DNA of 64,000 bases from Melissococcus plutonius ATCC 35311. Lineage in GTDB: Bacteria > Bacillota > Bacilli > Lactobacillales > Enterococcaceae. The DNA lies in the NCBI RefSeq assembly GCF_000270185.1, contig NC_015516.1:1039001-1103000 (forward strand). The letters are read 5' to 3'. The notes below the pieces were generated by a model, which was not told where the DNA came from, searched no databases, and worked only from the letters and a program-made list of their open reading frames with translations. The translations under genes and the position numbers were made by a program. Shown here piece by piece: positions 1 to 10,090 of this stretch; the stretch's first letter is position 1, and each line of letters begins with the position of its first letter.

Positions 1-289
1 AATAAAATTCTTTGTCTTTTAATTGATTTAATGTTCTAATAGATAGTTTCAATGACTAAATTAATCTTCTATTTATAATCTTTAACTCTTATTCATCTAT
101 TTTTTAGTACTATGAAGTTAATGTTTTGTTTTTATTACTTTGAATAAATGCAGCCAAAAAGAAAAGGAAGCTTTCAATTTTTTACTAGGTAGCATATAAT
201 GAAGAAGAATCTTATCTGCAGTTTTGATATGACTTGTTTCATATCAAGATATTTTTGATTAAATAGTTAAAAAGTAGGAGGTATTTGGT
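1..289. other. AT-rich intergenic stretch upstream of zapA
   Basis: No coding frame with a ribosome site is visible here. The stretch carries the leader of zapA, whose strong AGGAGG site lies about 10 bases before the ATG at 290. No clear promoter pair or terminator was recognised. Any gene to the left lies outside the window. Confidence 0.5.
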
Positions 290-736
290 ATGGCAACAAA
301 GGAGAAGAACAGATACAAAGCTTTGATTGCTGATAATACATACACAATTATTGGAAAAGAAACGAAGCAACACATGGATTGTGTAATAAAGTTAGTCAAT
401 GAACAATTAATTGAAATCAAGCATATGTCTTCACAAATAAATGATGAACAAGCATCGATCTTATTAGCAATTAATGCTGTTTCTGATCAATTAAAAAAAC
501 AAGAAAAAATTATAGAATTAGAACAACAGATCGTTGAATTGAAGCAACGAACAATTAAATTTGCTGAAATGGAAAATCGAATTAAACGCATGGAAGCCAT
601 TGAAGATGAGGCAAGAGAGATGCTTAAGAAAAATGGACAAGAAGACATTGAAATACATAATTATGTAGAAGCACAACAAATTCTTAATGAAAATCGTAAA
701 AAACAAATACAAAATAAAACCATAACTGAATCCTAA
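290..736 (+). CDS. zapA: Cell division protein ZapA
   Basis: Small cytoplasmic protein of 148 residues. The first ~85 residues match the ZapA family: a short N-terminal globular part followed by a helix, then a long coiled coil rich in Glu, Lys and Gln (residues ~65-125). ZapA binds FtsZ and bundles its filaments at the division ring. At 148 residues it is longer than the ~85-100 residue Bacillus form, because of the charged C-terminal coil. The ATG has an AGGAGG site. It is followed after 31 bases by cvpA and then mutS2, an order typical of enterococci and bacilli, which supports the call. Confidence 0.85.
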   Translation: MATKEKNRYKALIADNTYTIIGKETKQHMDCVIKLVNEQLIEIKHMSSQINDEQASILLAINAVSDQLKKQEKIIELEQQIVELKQRTIKFAEMENRIKRMEAIEDEAREMLKKNGQEDIEIHNYVEAQQILNENRKKQIQNKTITES

Positions 737-767
737 ATAGAAGAATCAAAGAAAGGATTAATAAAGC

Positions 768-1301
768 ATGTTCACACTTTTTATTCTATTAATATTGATT
801 GTAAGCTTTTATACTGGACGTAAGCGTGGCCTGCTTTTGCAAATTCTATATACCGTTGGTTACTTGGTTTCATTTTTGATAGCTAGAACGTATTATAAAG
901 AACTTGCAAATAAACTAGAACTTTATATTCCTTATCCATCAATTACACCAAATACGCAACTGGTTTTTTATAATCAAAAAATGTCTTTTGGATTAGATAA
1001 AGCATTTTATGCAGCTGTCGCATTTTTAATTTTATTTTTTCTTGGTCGATTGGTTCTAAGATTTTTGGCAGTCTTCCTTCATGCTTTTACTTCTTTGCCT
1101 GTTTTACATGGTTTGAATGGTTTATTAGGTGGATTGGTAAATTGTGTTGTTGTTTATCTGATTTTATGCCTTGTTTTAACAACTTTATCATTTCTTCCCA
1201 TTAATTTTATTCAGCATCTGTTTGAAAATAGTGGACTTGCTCGTATAATGGTAGAACAGACACCTATCTTTTCTAAACAGATCTTTCATTTATGGATGTG
1301 A
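768..1301 (+). CDS. cvpA: CvpA family membrane protein
   Basis: Integral membrane protein of 177 residues with about four hydrophobic segments (around residues 1-17, 25-42, 78-100 and 115-145). It matches the CvpA (colicin V production) family, including the GRKRG basic turn after the first helix and a Gly-rich LNGLLGGLVN stretch in the third part. Biochemical function is not established in Firmicutes. It sits between zapA and mutS2, the conserved location, and is probably cotranscribed with zapA. The start is the ATG behind an AAAGGA ribosome site. Confidence 0.8.
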   Translation: MFTLFILLILIVSFYTGRKRGLLLQILYTVGYLVSFLIARTYYKELANKLELYIPYPSITPNTQLVFYNQKMSFGLDKAFYAAVAFLILFFLGRLVLRFLAVFLHAFTSLPVLHGLNGLLGGLVNCVVVYLILCLVLTTLSFLPINFIQHLFENSGLARIMVEQTPIFSKQIFHLWM

Positions 1302-1440
1302 GCATAGGAGAATAAATTGATTTTGCTATTGATAAAATCTTTAATTTTTACGTATCTTTTTAGTAATGACTTCTTATAACCTTTGTCAATTAAAAAAGTT
1401 AATTTATTAGTAAGATAAGCTTTTGAAAGTAGGTGAATGA

Positions 1441-3810
1441 ATGAATACTCGTATTTTATCTATATTAGAATTTGAAGCAATTAAACAACAATTATCAACC
1501 TATGTAATTACAGAACAAGGAATGAACAAGGTAGAAAAATTATTGCCAAGTAGTAATAAAGAACAAATCCAGCTTTGGTTAAACGAGACAAAAGACGGAT
1601 TAAAGATCCAACAACTATGTAATGGTATTCCGATTCCTAAGTTGGTAGATATCCACTCTCATATGAAAAGACTGCAAATTGGTGCTAATCTAAATGGTTT
1701 AGAGTTAAGCCAGATCGGTCGTATTTTAACGACGACATCAGAAGTTTATCATTTTTTTGATGAGTTAAGAGAAAATGAGATTGAGTTTTACAACTTATAC
1801 ACTTGGATTGATCAATTGGTTATCTTATCTTCACTAACAAGACAAATTAAAGTGGCAATTACTGAAGATGGTGCAGTAACCGATGAAGCTTCACCAGAAT
1901 TAAAAAATATCCGTCAAATGATTCATAAAAATGAACGAGCGGTTCGAGAAAAGCTGGAAGAATTAATTCGTGGAAAAAATGCACGTTACTTAAGTGATTC
2001 AATTATTACAATGCGAAATGAACGTTATGTCATTCCAGTAAAACAGGAGCATAAAAATACTTTTGGTGGTGTCGTTCATGATCAGAGTGCATCTGGTCAG
2101 ACATTATTCATTGAACCAAAACAAATCGTAGAATTAAATAATCATTTAAGGCAATTGCAAATTGCGGAAAGAACAGAAATCAATCGTATTTTAGCAGAAC
2201 TTTCTGCTGAATTGGCTCCTTATTATAAAGAAATCTTACGAAACGCTGAAATTATTGGAACCCTTGATTTTATTAATGCTAAGGCAGATTTTGGGAAAAA
2301 TTTAAAAGCAATTGTTCCTAAGATTAATGAAAAAAATCATATATTTTTAAAACAAGCACGTCATCCACTTTTGGATCATGACAAAGCCGTATCTAATGAT
2401 ATTACAATCGGTGAAGATTACCAAACAATAGTAATTACCGGCCCTAATACAGGTGGGAAAACGATTACACTTAAAACAATTGGCCTACTACAATTAATGG
2501 GACAATCAGGATTACCTATACCGGTAAATGATAACAGCCAAATAGGTATCTTTAAGGAAATCTTTGCAGATATTGGTGATGAACAATCCATTGAACAAAA
2601 TTTAAGTACCTTTTCTTCTCATATGACAAATATTGTTTCAATTATAGAAAAAGTGGATAAAAATAGTTTAGTTTTACTTGATGAATTGGGAGCGGGGACT
2701 GATCCACAAGAGGGAGCAGCGCTAGCCATCTCAATTTTGGATGCGTTAAATACCAAACAGGCATATACAATAGCTACAACACATTATCCAGAACTTAAAA
2801 TATACGGTTACAATCGTTCAGGTACGATTAATGCGAGCATGGAATTTAACATTGATACTTTAAGTCCAACTTATCGTTTGTTAATAGGTGTGCCTGGGAG
2901 AAGTAATGCTTTTGATATATCAAAGCGCTTAGGATTAAACACCAAGATTATCGATGAAGCTAGACAAATTATGAATGGAGATAGCCAGGAACTAAATGAA
3001 ATGATTGCCGATTTGGAAAATCGTAGAAAAATGGCTGAGACGGAATATAAGGAAGCACGCTATTTTTTAAATGAGGCAGAGCAATTACAAACTGAATTAA
3101 AGGAAGTTTACCGTTATTTACACCAAGAACGAGAAAATGAAATGGAAAAAGCCAATAAACAAGCAAATTCAATAGTAAAAAAAGCGCAAGAAGAAGCAGA
3201 TGCGATTATTAAAGAAATACGAAAAATGCAACTTAATACAAATCAGCAAACAACAATTAAAGAGCATCAATTAATTGATGCTAAGATAAAGCTATCAAAC
3301 TTGCAGCAGACAGAAGAACACCTTGAAAAAAATAAAGTTTTAAAAAAAGCAAAAGCAAAAAAACAACTAAATGCTGGTGATGAAGTTATTGTTGAAACCT
3401 ATGGACAACATGGAACGCTTTTGAAGAAATTAGATAAAGAACATTGGCAAGTTCAATTAGGTATTTTAAAAATGCCAGTTGCTGAGGAAGACCTAACTAT
3501 AGTTACCGCGGTGAATGAACAAGAACAACGACCAATGCCAACACTTCGTTCGTCTAAAGAGAGCCATGTACCTAGTCAATTAGACGTAAGAGGCAAACGT
3601 TATGAAGAAGCTATGGTAGAGGTAGACCAGTATCTAGATTCAGCAATTTTAGCTGGTTATTCACAAGTGACTATTGTACATGGTAAGGGAACAGGTGCTT
3701 TAAGAGAGGGAATTACAAATGATTTAAAAAATCATCGTAGTGTTGCTAGTTTTGCTTTTGCGCCTGCAAACCAAGGTGGCAATGGAGCAACAATTGTTAA
3801 ATTCAAATAA
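1441..3810 (+). CDS. mutS2: Endonuclease MutS2
   Basis: 789 residues, full family length. The Walker A motif is GPNTGGKT (about residues 334-341), followed by the MutS-type ATPase signature and Walker B DELGAGTDP near residue 415. A long charged coiled coil (about residues 515-640) precedes a KOW-like segment, and a C-terminal Smr nuclease domain begins near LDVRGKRYEEA and contains HGKGTGALR. MutS2 lacks the mismatch-recognition domain of MutS. In Firmicutes it acts on branched DNA or on collided ribosomes. It follows cvpA by about 140 bases, with a ribosome site AGGTGA before the ATG. Confidence 0.93.
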   Translation: MNTRILSILEFEAIKQQLSTYVITEQGMNKVEKLLPSSNKEQIQLWLNETKDGLKIQQLCNGIPIPKLVDIHSHMKRLQIGANLNGLELSQIGRILTTTSEVYHFFDELRENEIEFYNLYTWIDQLVILSSLTRQIKVAITEDGAVTDEASPELKNIRQMIHKNERAVREKLEELIRGKNARYLSDSIITMRNERYVIPVKQEHKNTFGGVVHDQSASGQTLFIEPKQIVELNNHLRQLQIAERTEINRILAELSAELAPYYKEILRNAEIIGTLDFINAKADFGKNLKAIVPKINEKNHIFLKQARHPLLDHDKAVSNDITIGEDYQTIVITGPNTGGKTITLKTIGLLQLMGQSGLPIPVNDNSQIGIFKEIFADIGDEQSIEQNLSTFSSHMTNIVSIIEKVDKNSLVLLDELGAGTDPQEGAALAISILDALNTKQAYTIATTHYPELKIYGYNRSGTINASMEFNIDTLSPTYRLLIGVPGRSNAFDISKRLGLNTKIIDEARQIMNGDSQELNEMIADLENRRKMAETEYKEARYFLNEAEQLQTELKEVYRYLHQERENEMEKANKQANSIVKKAQEEADAIIKEIRKMQLNTNQQTTIKEHQLIDAKIKLSNLQQTEEHLEKNKVLKKAKAKKQLNAGDEVIVETYGQHGTLLKKLDKEHWQVQLGILKMPVAEEDLTIVTAVNEQEQRPMPTLRSSKESHVPSQLDVRGKRYEEAMVEVDQYLDSAILAGYSQVTIVHGKGTGALREGITNDLKNHRSVASFAFAPANQGGNGATIVKFK

Positions 3811-3945
3811 TCATTTATTATATTGTATTTCTAATTGTATGTTTATTGTTTTGATAATCGTTGAAATTAAAAGCATAAAATTAGAGAATCGATCATATGA
3901 AATGATATAATCATTTTAAATAGGGCTGAGTAGGAGGAAATAATC

Positions 3946-4266
3946 ATGGCAGAAACAATGGCAGTGACAGATCGAGAATTTGAAACAGCAACAAACAGTG
4001 GATTGGTTTTAATTGATTTTTGGGCAACTTGGTGTGGTCCTTGCCGGATGCAGGGCCCAATCCTAGATCAACTAGCAGCTGAATATGATGAGAGTGAATT
4101 AAAAGTAATGAAGATGGATGTAGATGAAAACACTGAAATACCAGCAACTTTAGGTGTACTAAGTATTCCTACCCTTCTATTAAAAAAAGATGGTGAAATA
4201 GTAGAAAAATTAATTGGTGTTCATACAAAGGAACAATTAAAAGCAGTTATTGATCAATATCTATAG
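3946..4266 (+). CDS. trxA: Thioredoxin
   Basis: 106 residues with the canonical WCGPC active site (residues ~29-33) and the cis-proline region SIPTL. Cytosolic thiol-disulfide reductant that works with thioredoxin reductase and supplies ribonucleotide reductase and peroxiredoxins. The ATG is preceded by TAGGAGG. A TATAAT-like box sits about 40 bases upstream, so it may be transcribed independently of mutS2. A hairpin terminator follows before uvrC. Confidence 0.93.
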   Translation: MAETMAVTDREFETATNSGLVLIDFWATWCGPCRMQGPILDQLAAEYDESELKVMKMDVDENTEIPATLGVLSIPTLLLKKDGEIVEKLIGVHTKEQLKAVIDQYL

Positions 4267-4327
4267 AGGTTAAGGAAAGCTGAGCATTGGATTTTTTCAG
4301 CAAATTCTGATTAACTTAATTGGACAT

Positions 4328-4383
4328 AAAAATCAAGAAAGAGCAGAATATATCCTGTGGCTTTCTTGATTTTTAATTTTTTA
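4328..4383 (+). terminator. Rho-independent terminator after trxA
   Basis: A perfect 14-bp stem (4328-4341 pairs with 4361-4374) with a 19-base loop, followed by a T-rich tract. It separates trxA from uvrC. Confidence 0.75.
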
Positions 4384-4460
4384 AACTAAAAGATAAAAAT
4401 AATAACATTTGACAAAAATGTTATAATAAAAGTGTATTTAAAAAAGAGGAGAAGGATATC

Positions 4461-6248
4461 ATGAACGAACGAATTAAAAACAAATTAGCTTTGCTTCCAG
4501 ATCAACCCGGTTGCTATTTGATGAAAGATAAAACAGGTGAAGTGATTTATGTAGGAAAAGCTAAAATTTTGAAAAATCGTGTTCGTTCTTATTTTAGAGG
4601 TAGTCATGATACGAAAACTGAACGATTAGTCAGTGAAATTGATGATTTTGAATATATTGTTACTGAATCAAATATTGAGGCATTACTTTTAGAGATAAAT
4701 CTAATTCATAAAAATGATCCGAAATATAACATCATGTTAAAAGATGATAAAAGCTATCCTTTTATCAAAATTACCCATGAAAAATATCCTAGATTATTAA
4801 TTACACGAAAAGTAGCAAAGGATCAAGGGCTTTACTTCGGTCCTTATCCAGATGTAGGAGCGGCCAATGAAACAAAGAAATTACTTGACCGATTATATCC
4901 ATTAAGAAAATGTAGCTTACATCAAAAACAACCTTGTTTATACTACCACTTAGGGCAATGTCTCTGTCCAAGTGTTTTCCATGTAGATCCGAAAGTTTAT
5001 ACAGATATGGTTGGTGAAATCAAACAATTTTTAAATGGTGGTTATACGAAAATACAACAACAATTAGAAACAAACATGAAAACAGCAGCAGAAGCAATGG
5101 AATTTGAAAGAGCAGCAGAATATCGAGACCAAATTAAAGCGATCGAAACCGTGATGACACGTCAAAAAATTACAAATACGGATCTAATCGATCGAGATGT
5201 CTTTGGTTATGCGGTTGATAAGGGTTGGATGTGTGTTCAGGTATTTTTTGTTCGTCAAGGAAAACTCATTGAAAGAGACGTTTCGCTATTTCCATTTTAT
5301 AATGATAAAGAAGATGATTTTTTAACATTTGTTGGTCAATTTTATCAAAAAGATGAGCACTTTATTCCGAAAGAAATTTTGATTCCTGATGCTATTGATA
5401 AAAAAAGCATGGAAGTAATGCTGTCTACAAAAATTATTCAACCTCAACGTGGAGAAAAGAAAAAATTGGTTAAATTAGCAACTAAGAATGCTGTTGTTGC
5501 CTTAAAAGAAAAATTTAATTTAGTGATGCATAAACAAGAACGAACAACTGGGGCAATTGAAAAACTAGCAGAAGCTATGCATATTTCTCTGCCTCGGCGG
5601 ATTGAATCTTTCGATAATTCAAATATTATGGGAAGTGATCCGGTATCAGCGATGGTTGTCTTTGTTGATGGTAAACCTAAAAAAGACGAATATCGAAAAT
5701 ATAAAATTAAAACAGTTAAGGGAGCAGATGATTATGCATCAATGCGTGAGGTCATCTATCGACGATATTCCCGCGTGTTAAAAGAAAATTTACCGTTTCC
5801 TGATTTAATTATTATGGATGGGGGGAAAGGCCAAATTGATGCCGCGAAAAGTGTATTAGATAATCAACTAGGCATTGATATTCCTATAGCAGGATTGGTC
5901 AAGAATGATAAGCATAAAACAAGTGAATTATTGTTTGGTTCGAAATTAGAACCAATTCCTTTAGCTAGGAATTCTCAGGAATTTTTCCTTTTACAACGAA
6001 TTCAGGATGAAGTCCATCGTTTTGCCATTACGTTTCACCGTCAATTACGAAGTAAAAATAGTTTTGCATCAAAATTAGATCGAATTGAAGGCTTAGGACC
6101 TAAGCGTAAAAATTTACTTTTATGCCAATTTAAATCGTTGAAAAATATGATGGCAGCTACAGAGGAAGAATTGCAGCGAGCAGGATTGCCGAAAAATGTA
6201 GCGAAAAATGTTTATACTTATTTTCATGAACAAGAAAAAAATAAATAA
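4461..6248 (+). CDS. uvrC: Excinuclease ABC subunit C
   Basis: 595 residues, normal length. N-terminal GIY-YIG nuclease domain ([20 protein letters not shown], residues ~14-33) for the 3' incision. A UVR motif that binds UvrB lies around residues 205-230 ([11 protein letters not shown]). The RNase H-like 5' nuclease domain includes [14 protein letters not shown] and MDGGKGQ. Tandem helix-hairpin-helix motifs at the C-terminus include IEGLGPKRK. It acts in nucleotide excision repair with UvrA and UvrB. The ATG has an AGAGGAG site. An extended -10 box (TG-T-TATAAT near 4419-4427) suggests its own promoter. Confidence 0.95.
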   Translation: MNERIKNKLALLPDQPGCYLMKDKTGEVIYVGKAKILKNRVRSYFRGSHDTKTERLVSEIDDFEYIVTESNIEALLLEINLIHKNDPKYNIMLKDDKSYPFIKITHEKYPRLLITRKVAKDQGLYFGPYPDVGAANETKKLLDRLYPLRKCSLHQKQPCLYYHLGQCLCPSVFHVDPKVYTDMVGEIKQFLNGGYTKIQQQLETNMKTAAEAMEFERAAEYRDQIKAIETVMTRQKITNTDLIDRDVFGYAVDKGWMCVQVFFVRQGKLIERDVSLFPFYNDKEDDFLTFVGQFYQKDEHFIPKEILIPDAIDKKSMEVMLSTKIIQPQRGEKKKLVKLATKNAVVALKEKFNLVMHKQERTTGAIEKLAEAMHISLPRRIESFDNSNIMGSDPVSAMVVFVDGKPKKDEYRKYKIKTVKGADDYASMREVIYRRYSRVLKENLPFPDLIIMDGGKGQIDAAKSVLDNQLGIDIPIAGLVKNDKHKTSELLFGSKLEPIPLARNSQEFFLLQRIQDEVHRFAITFHRQLRSKNSFASKLDRIEGLGPKRKNLLLCQFKSLKNMMAATEEELQRAGLPKNVAKNVYTYFHEQEKNK

Positions 6249-6330
6249 ATGTTATTATGTTAATGTTTGATTGTTCTAATCACTGACGTCTAATTTATTT
6301 TTAATTAACGATTATCGATCTAGATAAAAT

Positions 6331-6382
6331 ATAAAAAATGCGCTGAAATTTAATCAACATAAATTTCAGCGTATTTTTTATA
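6331..6382. terminator. Terminator after uvrC
   Basis: A nearly perfect ~22-bp inverted repeat with one G-U pair and a loop of about 8 bases, with A and T tracts on the two flanks. It ends the uvrC transcript before the sugar ABC operon. Confidence 0.8.
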
Positions 6383-6534
6383 TTTAAGATGTTGAATATT
6401 TTTTTAAAAAGTAAAAAATTTCTATTTATAATTCAAAAAAATAATTTAATTATCATACCTAGTTTTGTAAAAATTAAAATGACAAATTAGGATTTTAACA
6501 TTAGTGAAATAAATAGTAATGATAGTTGTATATT

Positions 6535-6564
6535 TTGTTATTTCTTTATATTGTTTGTTATGAT
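6535..6564 (+). promoter_or_regulatory. Putative promoter of the sugar ABC importer
   Basis: TTGTTA (6535-6540), an 18-base spacer and TATGAT (6559-6564) lie 45 bases before the solute-binding protein gene. It is a reasonable sigma-A match. No catabolite-response element is evident around it. Confidence 0.4.
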
Positions 6565-6609
6565 GAATATATAGTGAGTTGAATAAAAATAGGTAGGTGT
6601 GATGTAAAA

Positions 6610-7884
6610 ATGAAAAGAATTTGTTTTGTTATTTTTTCCTTAACAGCAGGATTTCTTCTCTTAGTTGGTTGTGGCAATTCCAATTCAAAAGTTTCAAAAG
6701 AAGAGGAAAATAAAGTTACCGTTTGGGCATGGGATGAAACGTTTAATGTTGAAGCAATGAATCAAGCAAAAAAAATGTATAAAAATAAAGATGTCACTAT
6801 CGATATCGTCACTATGTCACAAGATGATATTGTTCAGAAATTAAATACAACTTTGGCAAGTGGCAATAATGAAGGTTTGCCTAATATTGTGTTAATTGAA
6901 GACTATCGAATTCAAGGTTATTTAAATTTCTATCCAGATGCCTTTGCAGATTTAACAGATATAGTGAAGGAAAAAGACTTTGCTGCATACAAGTTTGCTG
7001 TAAACAAAGTAGGAAATAAGATTTATGGCGTTCCTTTCGATTCTGGTGTAACAACAAATTTTTATCGAACTGATTTATTAAAAAAAGCTGGGTACAATGA
7101 AGAAGATATGAATCATTTGACTTGGGATGATTATTTACAAGTTGCACGTGATATAAAAAAGAAAACAGGAAAAAAGATCACAGAAGTAAATCCTTCCGAT
7201 CTAGGTAGAATTCGAATCATTATGCAAGAAGCAGGAGAATGGTACACCGCAAAGGATGGAAAAACTGCCACAATAAAAAATAATAAATCTCTTAAGTATG
7301 GACTTGAGTTGTTTGCTACCTTATTGAAAGAAGATCTGGTTGAACAAACTTCAGATTGGAATGCCGGTGTCTCAGCCGTACAATCTGGCAAAGTTGCCTC
7401 CAGTCCAACAGGTTCAACAATTCAGGGTGCAAAAAAACAATCTGGTAAATGGAAAATCGCACCTATTCCTGCCTTACCAAAAAAAATGCAAAAAGCACAG
7501 GCTTCCAATCTAGGAAGTGGTGGCTGGTATGTCATGAAAAATATTCCTGGCGAAAAAAATGCAAAAGATTTTTTGAAAAAGACCTTTGCAACCAATAAAA
7601 AATTAATGGAAACGTTGACTAAAAAAATTGGATTGGTTCCTACAATGCTTGGAACAAGCGATCAAGCTATTTATAAAGAACCTTCAAAATTTTATAGTAA
7701 TCAAAAAGTATTTGAAGATTTTTCCAAATGGACAGCTAAAATTCCAGAAGTGAATTATGGTGAACAAACCTATGCAATTGAATCTGTTGTTGGAGAAGCA
7801 TTACGCCGAATCGTTGATGGAGAAAATACAGACAAAGTTTTAGCAGATACACAAACACAAATAGAATCACAATTGGCCAATTAG
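6610..7884 (+). CDS. Sugar ABC transporter solute-binding lipoprotein
   Basis: 424 residues. The N-terminus is a lipoprotein signal peptide: MKR, a hydrophobic core, then lipobox LVGC with Cys21 as the lipidation site. The rest matches family 1 carbohydrate-binding proteins (MalE/MsmE type), with the early VWAWDE strand, the YGVPFDSG segment and a C-terminal IVDGENTDKVLADTQTQIE. It should be anchored on the outer face of the membrane and deliver an oligosaccharide to the two permeases downstream. The substrate cannot be read from sequence, and no glycosidase or regulator gene is adjacent. Confidence 0.85.
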   Translation: MKRICFVIFSLTAGFLLLVGCGNSNSKVSKEEENKVTVWAWDETFNVEAMNQAKKMYKNKDVTIDIVTMSQDDIVQKLNTTLASGNNEGLPNIVLIEDYRIQGYLNFYPDAFADLTDIVKEKDFAAYKFAVNKVGNKIYGVPFDSGVTTNFYRTDLLKKAGYNEEDMNHLTWDDYLQVARDIKKKTGKKITEVNPSDLGRIRIIMQEAGEWYTAKDGKTATIKNNKSLKYGLELFATLLKEDLVEQTSDWNAGVSAVQSGKVASSPTGSTIQGAKKQSGKWKIAPIPALPKKMQKAQASNLGSGGWYVMKNIPGEKNAKDFLKKTFATNKKLMETLTKKIGLVPTMLGTSDQAIYKEPSKFYSNQKVFEDFSKWTAKIPEVNYGEQTYAIESVVGEALRRIVDGENTDKVLADTQTQIESQLAN

Positions 7885-8047
7885 TTAAGAACTATAATTC
7901 ATTTCAATTTTTACTTGTTTTAGTTAACTTGTTACAAAAAATAAACCATCCATCTACCTATTAATAAACAAAATTAAGAAAAATAGCTAAAAAATTGTGT
8001 GTTTTTGAAACAAAAATCACAATAGTTTTAACTAGAGGAGAGGAAAA

Positions 8048-8920
8048 ATGAAGAAACAAAGAGACTTATTCAAAAATGGGACAGCATTTTTAATTCTTCC
8101 AGTAATTCTAATTTCAATAATGGTCTTTATTCCAATGATTTTAGCGCTAATTACATCATTCCAAAGCGGGCCGCCCGTTAAGATGACATTTAACGGACTT
8201 GGAAACTACCGACGTCTATTGGTCGATACCACCTTTAAAAAAGCTTTTTTTAATACGTTTCTTTATTTAATTGTACAGGTGCCTGTTATGTTATTTTTAG
8301 CTTTATTTATTTCAAATTTTTTAAATGATAAAAAATTAAAGTATAAGGGGTTATTTCGAACTGCTATTTTCTTACCATGTATTACTTCTATGGTAAGTTA
8401 TTCTTTAATTATGAAAAGTTTATTCGCACAATCTGGATTAGTAAATAATTGTTTGCTTGGTATTGGTATTATTGATATGCCGATTAGCTGGTTGACAAAT
8501 CCTATATGGGCAAAAGTATTAATCATTATTTCTATTACTTGGCGTTGGACGGGATATAATATGATTTTTTTCCTATCGGGCATGCAAAATATTGATGAAG
8601 AAATCTATGAAGCAGCAGATATAGATGGCGCAACCAAATGGCAACAGTTTACACGGGTAACGATTCCCAATTTAAAACCAATTATTTTGTTTACCTCGAT
8701 TACTTCAACCATTGGAACTTTACAGCTGTTCGATGAAGTCCAAAATATTACTGGAGGTGGACCGGCAAATGCAACGAACACTTTATCTCAATATATTTAT
8801 AATTTAAGTTATAAATTCACACCAAATTTTGGTTACGCAGCGGCTGTATCCTTTGTTATTGTGCTATTTATTGTCATTTTATCAACCATCCAATTAATAG
8901 TAGGGAGAGAGACGGAATGA
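8048..8920 (+). CDS. Sugar ABC transporter permease (MalF/LacF type)
   Basis: 290 residues with six predicted membrane segments and the ABC permease EAA loop EAADIDGATKWQQFTRVTIP near residues 192-211. This loop couples to the cytoplasmic ATPase. It resembles MalF/LacF/UgpA permeases of carbohydrate uptake family 1. It lies 163 bases after the binding protein and overlaps the next permease by 4 bases (ATGA), so the two are translationally coupled. The start has a GAGGAGAGG ribosome site. Confidence 0.88.
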   Translation: MKKQRDLFKNGTAFLILPVILISIMVFIPMILALITSFQSGPPVKMTFNGLGNYRRLLVDTTFKKAFFNTFLYLIVQVPVMLFLALFISNFLNDKKLKYKGLFRTAIFLPCITSMVSYSLIMKSLFAQSGLVNNCLLGIGIIDMPISWLTNPIWAKVLIIISITWRWTGYNMIFFLSGMQNIDEEIYEAADIDGATKWQQFTRVTIPNLKPIILFTSITSTIGTLQLFDEVQNITGGGPANATNTLSQYIYNLSYKFTPNFGYAAAVSFVIVLFIVILSTIQLIVGRETE

Positions 8921-9804
8921 AAAAAAATATGATAAACCAAAGTCGAGATTCAAAAATAACGACCACTCGGTCAACGGCTATTCGGGAAAAATTATCGATG
9001 GGTGGTAAGTATCTCTTTCTTAGTTTTATCGCTTTTCTTTCTATTTTCCCTTTTGTATGGATGATTTTAGGAATGACAAACACACCCGTTGACATTACAA
9101 GTGGGAAAATTAAGATTGGAAATAATCTAATGATTAATTTTCAGCATCTATTTTCAAATGAATTAAATTTTGTTCAGTCGGTTTGGAATTCAGCGGTGAT
9201 TGCAATCATTACTACGATTCTTGCTTTACTTATTTCATCAATGGCAGGTTACGGCTTTGAAATTTATCGAAGTAAAAGAAAAGATCGATTGTTTGATCTT
9301 CTACTTTTATCGATGATGGTGCCTTTTGCAGCCTTAATGATTCCTTTATATCGAATGTTTTCCAAATTAAATGGAACAATTTTGGGAATAAATAGTCTTT
9401 TTGTTGTTATTTTACCCGCAATTAGTACGGCTTTTCTCATTTTCTTTTTCCGACAGAATATTAAATCCTTTCCAAAAGATTTAATCGAAGCTGCCCGTTT
9501 AGATGGATTAAAAGAATTAAGTATTTTTTTTCGGGTGTATATGCCAACTGCTAAAAATACGTATGCAGCGGCAGCAATTATCACTTTTATGACAAGTTGG
9601 AACAATTATTTATGGCCACTTGTTGCCTTACAGACACCAGATAAACGAACAGTTCCTTTGGTCCTGTCTGCCATGGGAGCCTCTTATACACCTGATTATG
9701 GTATGATTATGGTTGGGTTGGTTTTAGCTACGTTACCAACAGCGATTATTTTCTTCGTTTTGCAAAGGCAATTTGTGCAAGGTATGATTGGTTCAGTGAA
9801 ATAG
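8917..9804 (+). CDS. Sugar ABC transporter permease (MalG/LacG type)
   Basis: 295 residues, about six membrane segments after a hydrophilic N-terminus of ~30 residues. The EAA loop reads EAARLDGLKELSIFFRVYMP (about residues 191-210). It is the MalG/LacG partner of the preceding permease. The ATG overlaps the previous stop codon. No ATP-binding subunit follows, so a shared MsmX/MalK-type ATPase encoded elsewhere is presumably used, as is known for several Firmicutes sugar importers. Confidence 0.88.
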   Translation: MKKNMINQSRDSKITTTRSTAIREKLSMGGKYLFLSFIAFLSIFPFVWMILGMTNTPVDITSGKIKIGNNLMINFQHLFSNELNFVQSVWNSAVIAIITTILALLISSMAGYGFEIYRSKRKDRLFDLLLLSMMVPFAALMIPLYRMFSKLNGTILGINSLFVVILPAISTAFLIFFFRQNIKSFPKDLIEAARLDGLKELSIFFRVYMPTAKNTYAAAAIITFMTSWNNYLWPLVALQTPDKRTVPLVLSAMGASYTPDYGMIMVGLVLATLPTAIIFFVLQRQFVQGMIGSVK

Positions 9805-10090
9805 GTGAATATAATATAAATAATTAACAAAAATAAGAAAATATGGCGATTATGAAATTTTATAAGAAAATTAAAAATAAGGGAAATACTTCCTATGTTT
9901 TTTATTTAATTCAGTAGTAATATTAATAATGAAAAACTGATCATATATTTAGTAAAACTATTAGTAAAAAATCTTAATTCATAAAATTGATTCCTTATCT
10001 GATAAATTGAATTTAAAAAGTAAGTAGCATTTTTAAATTCAATTTATTTATGAATGGATTGACAATTAGTCAATAATGGAGGAAAAAAAC

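Noticed and set aside
10076-10090. ATG start five codons upstream for the NatA-like gene
   Set aside because: The ATG itself overlaps the GGAGG ribosome site that is well placed for the TTG at 10091.
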